From NCBI GenBank assembly GCA_013373005.1, contig JABXIP010000454.1:1-5298 (forward strand): a stretch of DNA of 5,298 bases, read 5' to 3'. A program made the position numbers and the translations under genes. The stretch comes from Cytophagia bacterium (GTDB lineage Bacteria; Bacteroidota; Bacteroidia; Cytophagales; Cyclobacteriaceae). Numbering within the stretch: the stretch's first letter is position 1; every line of letters begins with the position of its first letter. Positions 1 through 5,057 of this stretch are shown here, piece after piece. The notes under the pieces are model-generated. The model did no database searches and had not been told where the DNA came from. It was given only the letters and a program-made list of their open reading frames with translations.

Positions 1-216
1 GATTTGGTTCAAATCTGTTTTCCCTTTTGAGACCACGGAATCTACTAATTATTTCCCGCTTGATGCGAATTAGTACTTTCCTAGCAAAAATGCTACCTAA
101 ATGGAGTACTGGTTGATTTGCTTCTCGATGGCTCTACTCTATTGTTAATTTCTTTCATTAATAGCAATATTATAACATGTTATTATTATATTAGAAAACA
201 ATAAACCTTCAACAAC
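1..216. other. Non-coding stretch with no convincing gene
   Basis: I see no supported gene here. Positions 1-15 form a perfect inverted repeat (6-bp arms GATTTG/CAAATC, 3-base loop) followed by TGTTTT and a pyrimidine-rich run. This could be the right-hand part of a plus-strand intrinsic terminator whose stem continues beyond the left edge. Positions 82-95 carry a 5-bp hairpin (TAGCA/TGCTA) without a T tract. From about 140 to 210 the sequence becomes strongly AT-rich, as expected upstream of a gene starting at 217. I could not find a good match to the Bacteroidota promoter (TTTG about 19-20 bp before TAnnTTTG). Confidence 0.5.
172..183. repeat. 12-bp perfect palindrome upstream of small ORF
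   Basis: ATAACATGTTAT reads identically on both strands, and two further pairs form on each side after a T-T mismatch. It ends 33 bp before the candidate start codon at 217, a plausible place for an operator. In such AT-rich sequence a palindrome of this size can also arise by chance. The palindrome is seen directly; a regulatory role is only a guess. Confidence 0.25.
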
Positions 217-366
217 ATGAAATTCTTTAAGAAAATAAAAGAAGAACTCTCAAAACCAGTCAATCTTATAATGACCCTAGTTATTGCTGTCTATTTATTG
301 GCTGATCCATTCGAATGGCTGGGACATGAAATAGGCCGAACAATCGGAAGCCTTTTACTTAAGTGA
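217..366 (+). CDS. Candidate 49-residue single-pass membrane protein
   Basis: An ATG at 217 opens a 49-codon frame ending in TGA at 364-366. The N-terminus is lysine-rich (K2, K5, K6, K8), followed by a hydrophobic helix at about residues 15-29 and a more amphipathic tail with W34, H37 and R41. The basic start before the helix suggests an N-in topology. I do not recognise the family. Support comes from the organised layout (basic head, membrane helix, amphipathic tail), the AT-rich leader before it, and the absence of any competing gene. A second candidate small membrane protein follows 50 bp downstream on the same strand. Both point toward the oxidase operon, so co-transcription with it is excluded. 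The frame is short enough that chance cannot be ruled out. Confidence 0.5.
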   Translation: MKFFKKIKEELSKPVNLIMTLVIAVYLLADPFEWLGHEIGRTIGSLLLK

Positions 367-416
367 TTCATTTCCAACAATGAACATGCCTGACAAAAAG
401 GAGATTCAAGGTAAAA

Positions 417-536
417 ATGTTTTCATTCTACTTATCGATAGGGTTATTCACACTTTTGATGATTGGTGCAATTATTCATTGGGATGAAAGCGTCAAATCC
501 TATTGGGAAGGCTATTATAGTGTTAGAGGGAAATAA
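417..536 (+). CDS. Candidate 39-residue membrane peptide
   Basis: An ATG at 417 opens a 39-codon frame ending in TAA at 534-536. Residues 2-20 are strongly hydrophobic (one membrane helix), followed by a polar, aromatic-rich tail (HWDESVKSYWEGYYSVRGK) about 19 residues long. It lies 50 bp after the 49-residue frame and ends 21 bp before the convergent DUF983 gene. A purine-rich AAGGAG lies at 398-403, but 13 bases from the ATG is too far for a normal ribosome-binding site. A competing overlapping frame starts at ATG 380 and gives 35 residues without a clear helix, so I prefer the hydrophobic one. I do not recognise the family, and it could be a chance frame. Confidence 0.3.
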   Translation: MFSFYLSIGLFTLLMIGAIIHWDESVKSYWEGYYSVRGK

Positions 537-541
537 GCCTT
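508..541. terminator. Weak hairpin between convergent genes
   Basis: AAGGCT at 508-513 pairs with AGCCTT at 536-541, and three more A-T pairs form inside after a one-base bulge, leaving a loop of about 15 bases. On the plus strand it is followed by a pyrimidine-rich stretch but no clean T run, and on the minus strand no T tract follows. It is the only stem I found near where the plus-strand small ORFs meet the oxidase operon, so it may help end transcription. Most of it lies inside the 39-residue frame, and the case is weak. Confidence 0.2.
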
Positions 542-567
542 TCCTACTTCTTGTTTCCTACTTCTTG
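540..567. repeat. Perfect 14-bp tandem duplication across DUF983 gene end
   Basis: TTTCCTACTTCTTG occurs twice head-to-tail with no spacer, at 540-553 and 554-567. On the minus strand the repeat unit contains the last two lysine codons and the TAG stop of the DUF983 gene (558-560). The copy beyond the stop therefore carries a second in-register copy of the same gene ending. This looks like a replication-slippage duplication. It leaves the protein unchanged, because the first stop met is the one retained. Confidence 0.95.
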
Positions 568-938
568 TCTCCACCAAACTTCAATCCACCAAATAGGTAT
601 AGATAGAAGATTCTGGAATAGCGGAACATGATTGGGTAGAGCAATACTACCTCAGAAATGATGGCTATCATATATACATTCTCCGAGACAGGATGAAAGA
701 ACATGTAAATGATAAAAGCCGAAACAAGAAATAGCCCTACAGAGAGTGCATAGCTGATATACATAGCTCCATCGAAGAAACGTGGCTCACGCTCAAACTT
801 TACTCCGCAACTAGAGCACTCCTGATTGATCCTTGTGAATTTCGAAAGATTATACGCTGCAAAAGGAAACAGTTTCCCTTCTCTGCACTGAGGGCATCTA
901 CCCTGCAATACTGCTAGTAGCTTGGGCTTTTTTGACAT
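558..938 (-). CDS. DUF983 zinc-ribbon membrane protein, oxidase-locus associated
   Basis: This 126-residue protein has a cysteine-rich cytoplasmic head with two CxxC pairs (C15/C18 in GRCPQC, C41/C44 in ECSSCG), the arrangement expected for a zinc ribbon. Two membrane helices follow at about residues 58-80 and 86-106, with the motifs EPRFFDGAMY between head and helix and FRYSRIFYLYLF after the second helix. These features and the length fit the DUF983 family, whose function is not established and which often lies near cytochrome oxidase genes. Its ATG lies inside the end of the preceding gene, a 41-bp overlap. No alternative methionine occurs before residue 59, so the overlap cannot be removed by moving the start downstream. 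It is the last gene of the operon, and its stop codon lies in the 14-bp tandem duplication. Confidence 0.9.
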   Translation of the reverse strand: MSKKPKLLAVLQGRCPQCREGKLFPFAAYNLSKFTRINQECSSCGVKFEREPRFFDGAMYISYALSVGLFLVSAFIIYMFFHPVSENVYMIAIISEVVLLYPIMFRYSRIFYLYLFGGLKFGGDKK

Positions 939-1167
939 TTTTCTTACTCGCTTTATACCAAATGTAAGCGATAACAGCAGCTAAGACATATGGGGTAAAA
1001 AACAGATAGAGAATACCCAAATTCAGGTTGGCAGCCATAGAGGTATCGCCAGCACTTACCGAAGACTCAACAGAACCTCTGCACATGGCACACTGTGCCA
1101 AGCCCTGACCAGTTGCCAGCACCAACAGAAGCAGTGTTAAAAGGTATCTCTTCATTCGTTTTAGCAT
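898..1167 (-). CDS. Small exported CxxC membrane protein of oxidase operon
   Basis: Starting at ATG 1165-1167 this is 89 residues. An in-frame GTG lies one codon earlier (1170), and another ATG at 1153-1155 would give a cleaner signal peptide (MKRYLLTLLLLVLATGQG). A hydrophobic signal sequence ends near GLA-QC. The mature part begins with QCAMCRGSVESS, placing a C-x-x-C pair at the very N-terminus on the periplasmic side. It continues through an asparagine/glycine-containing linker (NLNLGILY) and one membrane helix (about residues 50-71), then a lysine-rich tail. The glutamine before the cysteine argues against a standard lipobox. I know similar small proteins only as uncharacterised neighbours of Bacteroidota oxidase genes. 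Copper binding or thiol redox chemistry is a guess from the CxxC pair and the location. Its 3' end overlaps the DUF983 gene by 41 bp. Confidence 0.85.
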   Translation of the reverse strand: MLKRMKRYLLTLLLLVLATGQGLAQCAMCRGSVESSVSAGDTSMAANLNLGILYLFFTPYVLAAVIAYIWYKASKKNVKKAQATSSIAG

Positions 1168-1202
1168 CACCCAAAGTTAATATTTAAACTACTGAAATCC
1201 GA

Positions 1203-1739
1203 TTAATGTGCATAATAAGGGCTAATCATTAAGTAAACTGTAACCCCAGTTACAGATACATACAACCAGATTGGAAAGGTAAATTTTACGATCTTCTTAT
1301 GCTTATCAAACATGCCATTCAGGGCATAGTAGAAAGCCAAAAGCACCAACGGAACTACACCTATTGACAGGAGAATATGTGAAATCAGGAAGAAGTAATA
1401 AACGTACTTTGTAGCATCATCTCCACCATAAGGGGTAGACTCCGCACTGGCATGATAAAGTACATATAAAAGGAGGAAGATAGCCCCTAGAACAAATGCT
1501 GAACTATTCATCTTCTTATGAAGAGCTACATTCTTTTTCTTGATGGCTACGTAGGCTACAATTAGACAAATAGAGGTCAGTGTATTAATTAAACCAATTG
1601 CATGCGGTAGGTTATAAACCCAATCTCCCAAATTCAATTTAGCCGGTAATGACAGCAGCACTGCCACTGCTAAAGGTATTGCAACAGACAACACCCTAAT
1701 CCAAACCATCGATTGCTTATTGTCCAGCTTCTGCATCAT
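1203..1739 (-). CDS. DUF420 membrane protein, CtaM/YozB-like oxidase maturation factor
   Basis: This 178-residue protein has about five membrane helices (roughly residues 13-31, 46-66, 80-95, 113-139 and 153-172). It has histidines near helix ends: H46 (LPHAIG), H74 (ALHKKMN), H96 (LYHASAES), H121 (ISHILLS) and H147 (DKHKKIVKFTFP). Overall pattern and length match DUF420, the family of Bacillus YozB and Staphylococcus CtaM, the latter reported as needed for a functional aa3-type oxidase. The histidines make heme or copper handling plausible but not shown. The N-terminus has ATG ATG at 1739-1734, giving a 23-bp overlap with the preceding SCO-like gene. ATG 1709 would avoid the overlap at the cost of ten residues. 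A 35-bp gap separates it from the ATG chosen for the next gene. Confidence 0.92.
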   Translation of the reverse strand: MMQKLDNKQSMVWIRVLSVAIPLAVAVLLSLPAKLNLGDWVYNLPHAIGLINTLTSICLIVAYVAIKKKNVALHKKMNSSAFVLGAIFLLLYVLYHASAESTPYGGDDATKYVYYFFLISHILLSIGVVPLVLLAFYYALNGMFDKHKKIVKFTFPIWLYVSVTGVTVYLMISPYYAH

Positions 1740-2322
1740 TTTCTTCCTCAGTTTTTAAAATTCTTAACTCCAAAATGAGTCTGTCTGTTTCTTCCCTCTC
1801 CATGATATTGTAGTAGCCTCTGATCCTGTTGAACTTATCTACCAACACCACTCTGTTATCCAAATTACTCATTACTGTTCCACAATATTTGAGGCCAGCC
1901 CAATCTGTAGAATCTAATTCTGAGATAGTCCAGAACGGCTCTTTGAATTGAATGCGCCTATTATAGTCGGTAATATCTTTAGTAGAGATCGATGCTCCAT
2001 TCAGATAAGTTGTAAGGCCTATTTCAGCATCGTTATAAAAGACGTCCTGTACTCTTTCCAATTCTTCCAGTCTGTTCTTCAAAACCGGGCCATCTAAACG
2101 CTCAAAGTGAACAATATTGATTTTCCCATCCTTCACCAGTCGATCTTTGATCACGTATTGCTCCTTCGATCTATCAAGGCAAGGAGTGCTCAATGAATCC
2201 CCAACACCTTCCTGGTAATAAACAGGAATAGTGAATTCATTGCGCCCGAAGAATTTCAGAAATAGGAATATTAGTACCGGCAGAGCGATAAGAAGAAATA
2301 GAAAGACTGATTTTTTACGCAT
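1717..2322 (-). CDS. SCO1/SenC-like membrane-anchored protein lacking copper ligands
   Basis: This 201-residue protein has a single N-terminal membrane anchor (about residues 5-25) and a soluble domain that would face the periplasm. By eye it follows the SCO1/SenC thioredoxin fold: GKINIVHF (66-73) matches the strand before the copper site, LERVQDVF (88-95) the helix after it, FWTISEL (130-136) the conserved tryptophan region, and VVLVDKFNRIRGYYN (158-172) the C-terminal strand pair. The copper-binding CxxxC is absent: the aligned stretch FERLDGPVLKN (73-83) has G78 and K82 where cysteines are expected. The histidine normally just before the C-terminal strand is also missing (SNLDNR). Only C48 and C147 remain. 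The gene sits where sco usually lies in this operon type, directly after a terminator-like hairpin, and overlaps the DUF420 gene by 23 bp. It could serve as a non-metal assembly factor. The fold assignment is by eye. Confidence 0.72.
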   Translation of the reverse strand: MRKKSVFLFLLIALPVLIFLFLKFFGRNEFTIPVYYQEGVGDSLSTPCLDRSKEQYVIKDRLVKDGKINIVHFERLDGPVLKNRLEELERVQDVFYNDAEIGLTTYLNGASISTKDITDYNRRIQFKEPFWTISELDSTDWAGLKYCGTVMSNLDNRVVLVDKFNRIRGYYNIMEREETDRLILELRILKTEEENDAEAGQ

Positions 2323-2334
2323 GCTTTATAAACT

Positions 2335-2368
2335 AAAAAATCAGGCCGAAGTGTTTCGACCTGATTTT
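2335..2368 (-). terminator. Strong intrinsic terminator/attenuator between cox4 and sco-like gene
   Basis: On the minus strand AAAATCAGG plus TCGAA pairs with TTCGG plus CCTGATTTT around an ACAC loop. The result is a 14-bp stem (one T-G wobble, otherwise perfect) followed by six T residues, the classic form of a rho-independent terminator. It begins 26 bp after the subunit IV stop codon and ends only 12 bp before the ATG of the next gene, leaving no room for a promoter between. The distal genes therefore need readthrough, or a promoter upstream of the hairpin that also crosses it. A partial attenuator setting assembly genes below subunits is the simplest reading. Confidence 0.78.
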
Positions 2369-2380
2369 GATTTATCTGCA

Positions 2381-2390
2381 ATCAATTGAT
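2381..2390. repeat. 10-bp perfect palindrome before the terminator hairpin
   Basis: ATCAATTGAT is self-complementary and lies between the subunit IV stop codon and the hairpin. It may be a small protein-binding site or part of an alternative RNA fold, but it is AT-rich and short, so chance is a good explanation. I found no convincing promoter elements around it. Confidence 0.2.
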
Positions 2391-2394
2391 TCAA

Positions 2395-2775
2395 TTAATG
2401 TCCTTCATCGACATGCTCTACAGCTGCACCGTTGCCCTCATAGTCAACGATACCACGAGCCTCTTTGATGGCTCCACCTTCCAAGTTCACAAGGGCTACA
2501 ATAAGCCAAATGATAAACATCATTGGAAGAATAATAGAGTATATCAAACCTTTCACTTCATGACCAAGGTGCATGAATTCAGAAACGATAAAGAATGCTT
2601 TTACAATAGTTAAACCGATGAAGATTACGGTTCTCAACATCCCTGCTTCCATAGTAAAGGCAAAGAGATATTCAATAGCAGTGATTACTGCCAGAATAAT
2701 GGCAACCTTCCAGATGCCCCAGATCTTTGCTTTATCTACCGGTATAACTTGTACGTTAGTTGTTGCTTGTTCCAT
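2395..2775 (-). CDS. ctaF: Cytochrome c oxidase subunit IV, caa3 type
   Basis: This small 126-residue subunit of the heme-copper oxidase has three membrane helices (about residues 20-40, 46-66 and 76-97). The signature stretch TIVKAFFIVSEFMHLGHE (56-73) and EYLFAF (35-40) are typical of prokaryotic caa3-type subunit IV, as is the length of just over 100 residues. The N-terminal 17 residues are polar, and the tail after the third helix is acidic and ends in histidines (VEHVDEGH). It follows the larger subunit III gene after 13 bp and is the last gene before the terminator-like hairpin. It is therefore the final structural subunit of the operon. Its exact role in the oxidase is structural or stabilising by family knowledge, and no cofactor ligands are expected. 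Confidence 0.92.
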   Translation of the reverse strand: MEQATTNVQVIPVDKAKIWGIWKVAIILAVITAIEYLFAFTMEAGMLRTVIFIGLTIVKAFFIVSEFMHLGHEVKGLIYSIILPMMFIIWLIVALVNLEGGAIKEARGIVDYEGNGAAVEHVDEGH

Positions 2776-2788
2776 TATAAAAAGTCTT

Positions 2789-3553
2789 TTAAATCAAGTA
2801 GAAGAAAGTAAATACGAATACCCAAACGAGGTCTACAAAGTGCCAGTAAAGGCCAACCTTCTCAACCATTTCATAGTGTCCTCTTCTTTCATACAAACCG
2901 GTTGCAGCATTGAAGAAGATGATGACATTAAGCACCACTCCAGAGAATACGTGGAAACCGTGGAAACCGGTAATAAAGAAGAACAAGGCAGCAAATGCCG
3001 GTGGTCCGTATTGATTAAAATTGAGGTTAGCCCCAAATATCTCGTAGTTTTCTTTCCAAATACCATTAACAACCACATCACCAATGGTAGCAGTATCAGT
3101 ACCTGTAATAAAGTGACTCCACTCCCAAGCCTGGCAGCTCAAGAAAGCAAATCCACCAATGATGGTCCAAAGCATCCATTTTACTACGCCTTTCTTATCC
3201 ATTCTATGACCAGCCTCTACTGCCAATACCATGGTTACGGAAGACATGATTAGGATGAAGGTCATCAAACCAACGAATACCAGAGGAAGCTCAACCCCAT
3301 GGAATCCAGGGAATGCTTCATATACCTTTTCAGGAATAGGCCAGTATTCAGTTGAGAAAGTAAATGCATGAGGGTCTCCACTGTATTGAGGTGCACTCCA
3401 TCTTAGGAAAGCATAGGTAATTAGCAATCCTGAGAATGTGAAAGCATCTGACAATAGGAAAAACCACATCATCAGCTTTCCGTAGCTAGCCTTGAAAGGC
3501 TCAGCTCCGCCACCCCAAAGGGACTTTTTACTTATAGTAGCAGTAGTTGCCAT
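2789..3553 (-). CDS. ctaE: Cytochrome c oxidase subunit III (larger copy)
   Basis: This 254-residue integral membrane subunit of the aa3/caa3 oxidase has about five helices (near residues 29-50, 88-112, 127-148, 183-215 and 232-254). Diagnostic motifs are FLLSDAFTFSGLL (32-44), CQAWEWSHF (140-148), GFHGFHVFSG (196-205, with H198 and H201) and YWHFVDLVWVFVF (236-248). Subunit III holds no metal and is thought to stabilise the core and proton uptake. Compared with the adjacent 196-residue paralogue it carries a longer loop between the first two helices and an insertion around residues 150-182. It begins 15 bp after that gene and is followed after 13 bp by subunit IV. Confidence 0.97.
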   Translation of the reverse strand: MATTATISKKSLWGGGAEPFKASYGKLMMWFFLLSDAFTFSGLLITYAFLRWSAPQYSGDPHAFTFSTEYWPIPEKVYEAFPGFHGVELPLVFVGLMTFILIMSSVTMVLAVEAGHRMDKKGVVKWMLWTIIGGFAFLSCQAWEWSHFITGTDTATIGDVVVNGIWKENYEIFGANLNFNQYGPPAFAALFFFITGFHGFHVFSGVVLNVIIFFNAATGLYERRGHYEMVEKVGLYWHFVDLVWVFVFTFFYLI

Positions 3554-3568
3554 AGATTTGGTTAATTA

Positions 3569-4159
3569 TTAATGATTCAGCAATAAAAATATGAACAAAT
3601 AAATCCAAAGTCCGCCTAAGAAGTGCCACCAGGTTGCCGACATTTCCATGTTCAGCATATTCTTGGAATGCACCTTATATCTAAAGGACGAAATTAGCAT
3701 ATATATCAGATATATCACACCGCTGACCAAATGCAGCCCATGAATACCTGTAAATATATATAGAAAGCTCCCTGCAGGATTTCCTGTGAAATAGACATTG
3801 GCATCTACCATTTGCCCCCAGGCTTTTACCTGGCCTACTAAAAACAAAATTCCTAATACAGTGGTGATGGCCAAAGCCAACTTCACCTGCTCTGGTTTAT
3901 CCCTTTTGGCAGCAACATATGCCCATTGCATAAATACACTGCTCAGGATAATGATACCCGAAGTATACCATAGCATGGTCGGTAAATCGTAAATCAACCA
4001 ATCGCCATCGGCCTGTCTCACAATGTGAGCACTGGTAAAGGCCGCAAATATCATTACAACGGTTACAATGAACAGCCACAATGCAAACTTCTTTGGGTGC
4101 ATTGAAAGCGGTTGTTCAACCGGTGCGTCTACTAATTTGTAATTCTCTGCCATCATCAT
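3569..4159 (-). CDS. Cytochrome c oxidase subunit III-like protein (short paralogue)
   Basis: This 196-residue protein has five membrane helices (about residues 24-46, 63-84, 95-113, 130-156 and 176-195) and the subunit III motifs GIHGLHLVSG (138-147, with H140 and H143) and TWWHFLGGLWIYLF (176-189). It lacks the longer loops of the 254-residue copy that follows. Two adjacent subunit III genes are typical of Bacteroidota caa3 loci, so this is probably a true second subunit rather than a decaying duplicate. Both ends and all motifs are intact. The start is three ATG codons in a row (4159-4151). The first overlaps the ctaB stop as ATGA, a 4-bp overlap suggesting translational coupling, while the third would also work. 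Confidence 0.93.
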   Translation of the reverse strand: MMMAENYKLVDAPVEQPLSMHPKKFALWLFIVTVVMIFAAFTSAHIVRQADGDWLIYDLPTMLWYTSGIIILSSVFMQWAYVAAKRDKPEQVKLALAITTVLGILFLVGQVKAWGQMVDANVYFTGNPAGSFLYIFTGIHGLHLVSGVIYLIYMLISSFRYKVHSKNMLNMEMSATWWHFLGGLWIYLFIFLLLNH

Positions 4160-5055
4160 TTCACCATATCCAACAAATACGCAATCTGAACAATCGGTAA
4201 GTACAAGAAAGAACCAAACATGATTCTCAATGCCGATTTACGCGATTGATCTTTCATCAACTTAATAGTAGAGGCCAAAAACAGCACTCCACAAACCGTG
4301 GCTATCACAGCAGAATTTATTCCTGTTATACCAAAGTAAGTAGGCAACAAGCCCAATGGAATAAGGAATAAGGTATAGGTCATTATTTGGAAAGCAGTTT
4401 TCATATCCTTCTCGCCCTTTACAGGAAGAAGCTTGAAACCTGCTTTTTTATAGTCTTCATCGGCCACCCAGGCTATAGCCCAGAAATGTGGGAATTGCCA
4501 GATAAATTGAATCCCGAAAATGATAAGTGCTTCGTGAGAAATGGTGCCTGTGGCAGCGGTCCAGCCCAATAACGGAGGCAAAGCCCCTGGGAAAGCACCT
4601 ACAAAAACAGCAATTGGACCTACTCTCTTTAAAGGAGTGTAGACAAAGCTGTAAAGTATCATAGACAATACTGAAAGCCCAACAGTGAGCATATTCGTTG
4701 AAATCCAAAGTAAACCAACACCCACAATGGCCAAAACCAATGCAAACCAAAGCGACTCTGAATTATTCAATCTGTTAGTTGGAAGAGGTCTGTTTTGAGT
4801 TCTCTTCATCAGCTTGTCGTAGTCTTGCTCCAACACCTGATTAACAGTGCAAGAAGCACCACTCACCAGCCAGCCGCCAACAAACAAGGCTCCTAACTGC
4901 ATCCAGTCAACTCTCCCCCCCATTGCTAAGGCATAGCCAAAAGCAGAAGAAAAAGCCACCAACAAGGAAAGCCTCATTTTCACCAACTCTACAAAGGCTT
5001 TCACCTTTTGAGAAATTGTCAGTCCAACATTAATATTTACCGAATTCTCAACCAT
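4156..5055 (-). CDS. ctaB: Protoheme IX farnesyltransferase (heme O synthase)
   Basis: This UbiA-family membrane prenyltransferase transfers a farnesyl group to heme b to make heme O, the precursor of heme A. Its 299 residues match the usual size. The first acidic motif is NQVLEQDYDKLMKRTQNRP (72-90), with E76, D80, R85 and R89. Glutamate replaces the aspartate of the Escherichia coli enzyme, a conservative change. YTPLKR (139-144) is the conserved loop, and FIWQFPHFWAIAW (184-196) with DEDYKKAG (199-206) is the second substrate-binding region. About eight to nine helices are visible. It starts 2 bp after the stop of ctaA, placing heme O and heme A synthesis in one transcript with the oxidase that uses them, and overlaps the next gene by 4 bp. 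Confidence 0.97.
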   Translation of the reverse strand: MVENSVNINVGLTISQKVKAFVELVKMRLSLLVAFSSAFGYALAMGGRVDWMQLGALFVGGWLVSGASCTVNQVLEQDYDKLMKRTQNRPLPTNRLNNSESLWFALVLAIVGVGLLWISTNMLTVGLSVLSMILYSFVYTPLKRVGPIAVFVGAFPGALPPLLGWTAATGTISHEALIIFGIQFIWQFPHFWAIAWVADEDYKKAGFKLLPVKGEKDMKTAFQIMTYTLFLIPLGLLPTYFGITGINSAVIATVCGVLFLASTIKLMKDQSRKSALRIMFGSFLYLPIVQIAYLLDMVK

Positions 5056-5057
5056 TC

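Noticed and set aside
1..35. GGTTCAAATC resembling a tRNA T-arm with ACCA nearby
   Set aside because: The stem around the loop has only one Watson-Crick pair and two wobbles when set in tRNA register, and the ACCA at 32-35 is at the wrong distance. No upstream tRNA arms can be seen.
2..73. Plus-strand frame open from the left edge, ending in TAG at 71-73 (23 codons)
   Set aside because: It could be the tail of an upstream gene, but it is too short to separate from chance and it overlaps the possible terminator hairpin at 1-15.
82..95. TAGCA-AAAA-TGCTA hairpin as a terminator
   Set aside because: The stem is only 5 bp and AT-rich, with no T tract on either side.
380..487. Alternative 35-codon plus-strand frame overlapping the 39-residue candidate
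   Set aside because: It has no clear membrane helix or motif, and the overlapping frame starting at 417 has a better organised translation. Neither is certain.
1172..1179. TAACTTTG on the minus strand, an exact match to the Bacteroidota -7 promoter element, just before the CxxC gene
   Set aside because: No TTTG or TTG occurs at the needed 19-20 bp upstream, and transcription from it would begin at or inside the start codon. A single 8-base match is not enough.
2573..3253. 226-codon open frame on the plus strand opposite subunit III and the start of subunit IV
   Set aside because: It lies antisense to two unmistakable oxidase genes, its translation shows no recognisable domain or helix pattern, and long antisense frames are common opposite codon-biased membrane proteins. 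I treat it as a shadow.
4457..4750. 97-codon minus-strand frame inside ctaB
   Set aside because: It is an out-of-frame reading of the well-supported farnesyltransferase gene, with cysteine- and histidine-rich, unpatterned translation.
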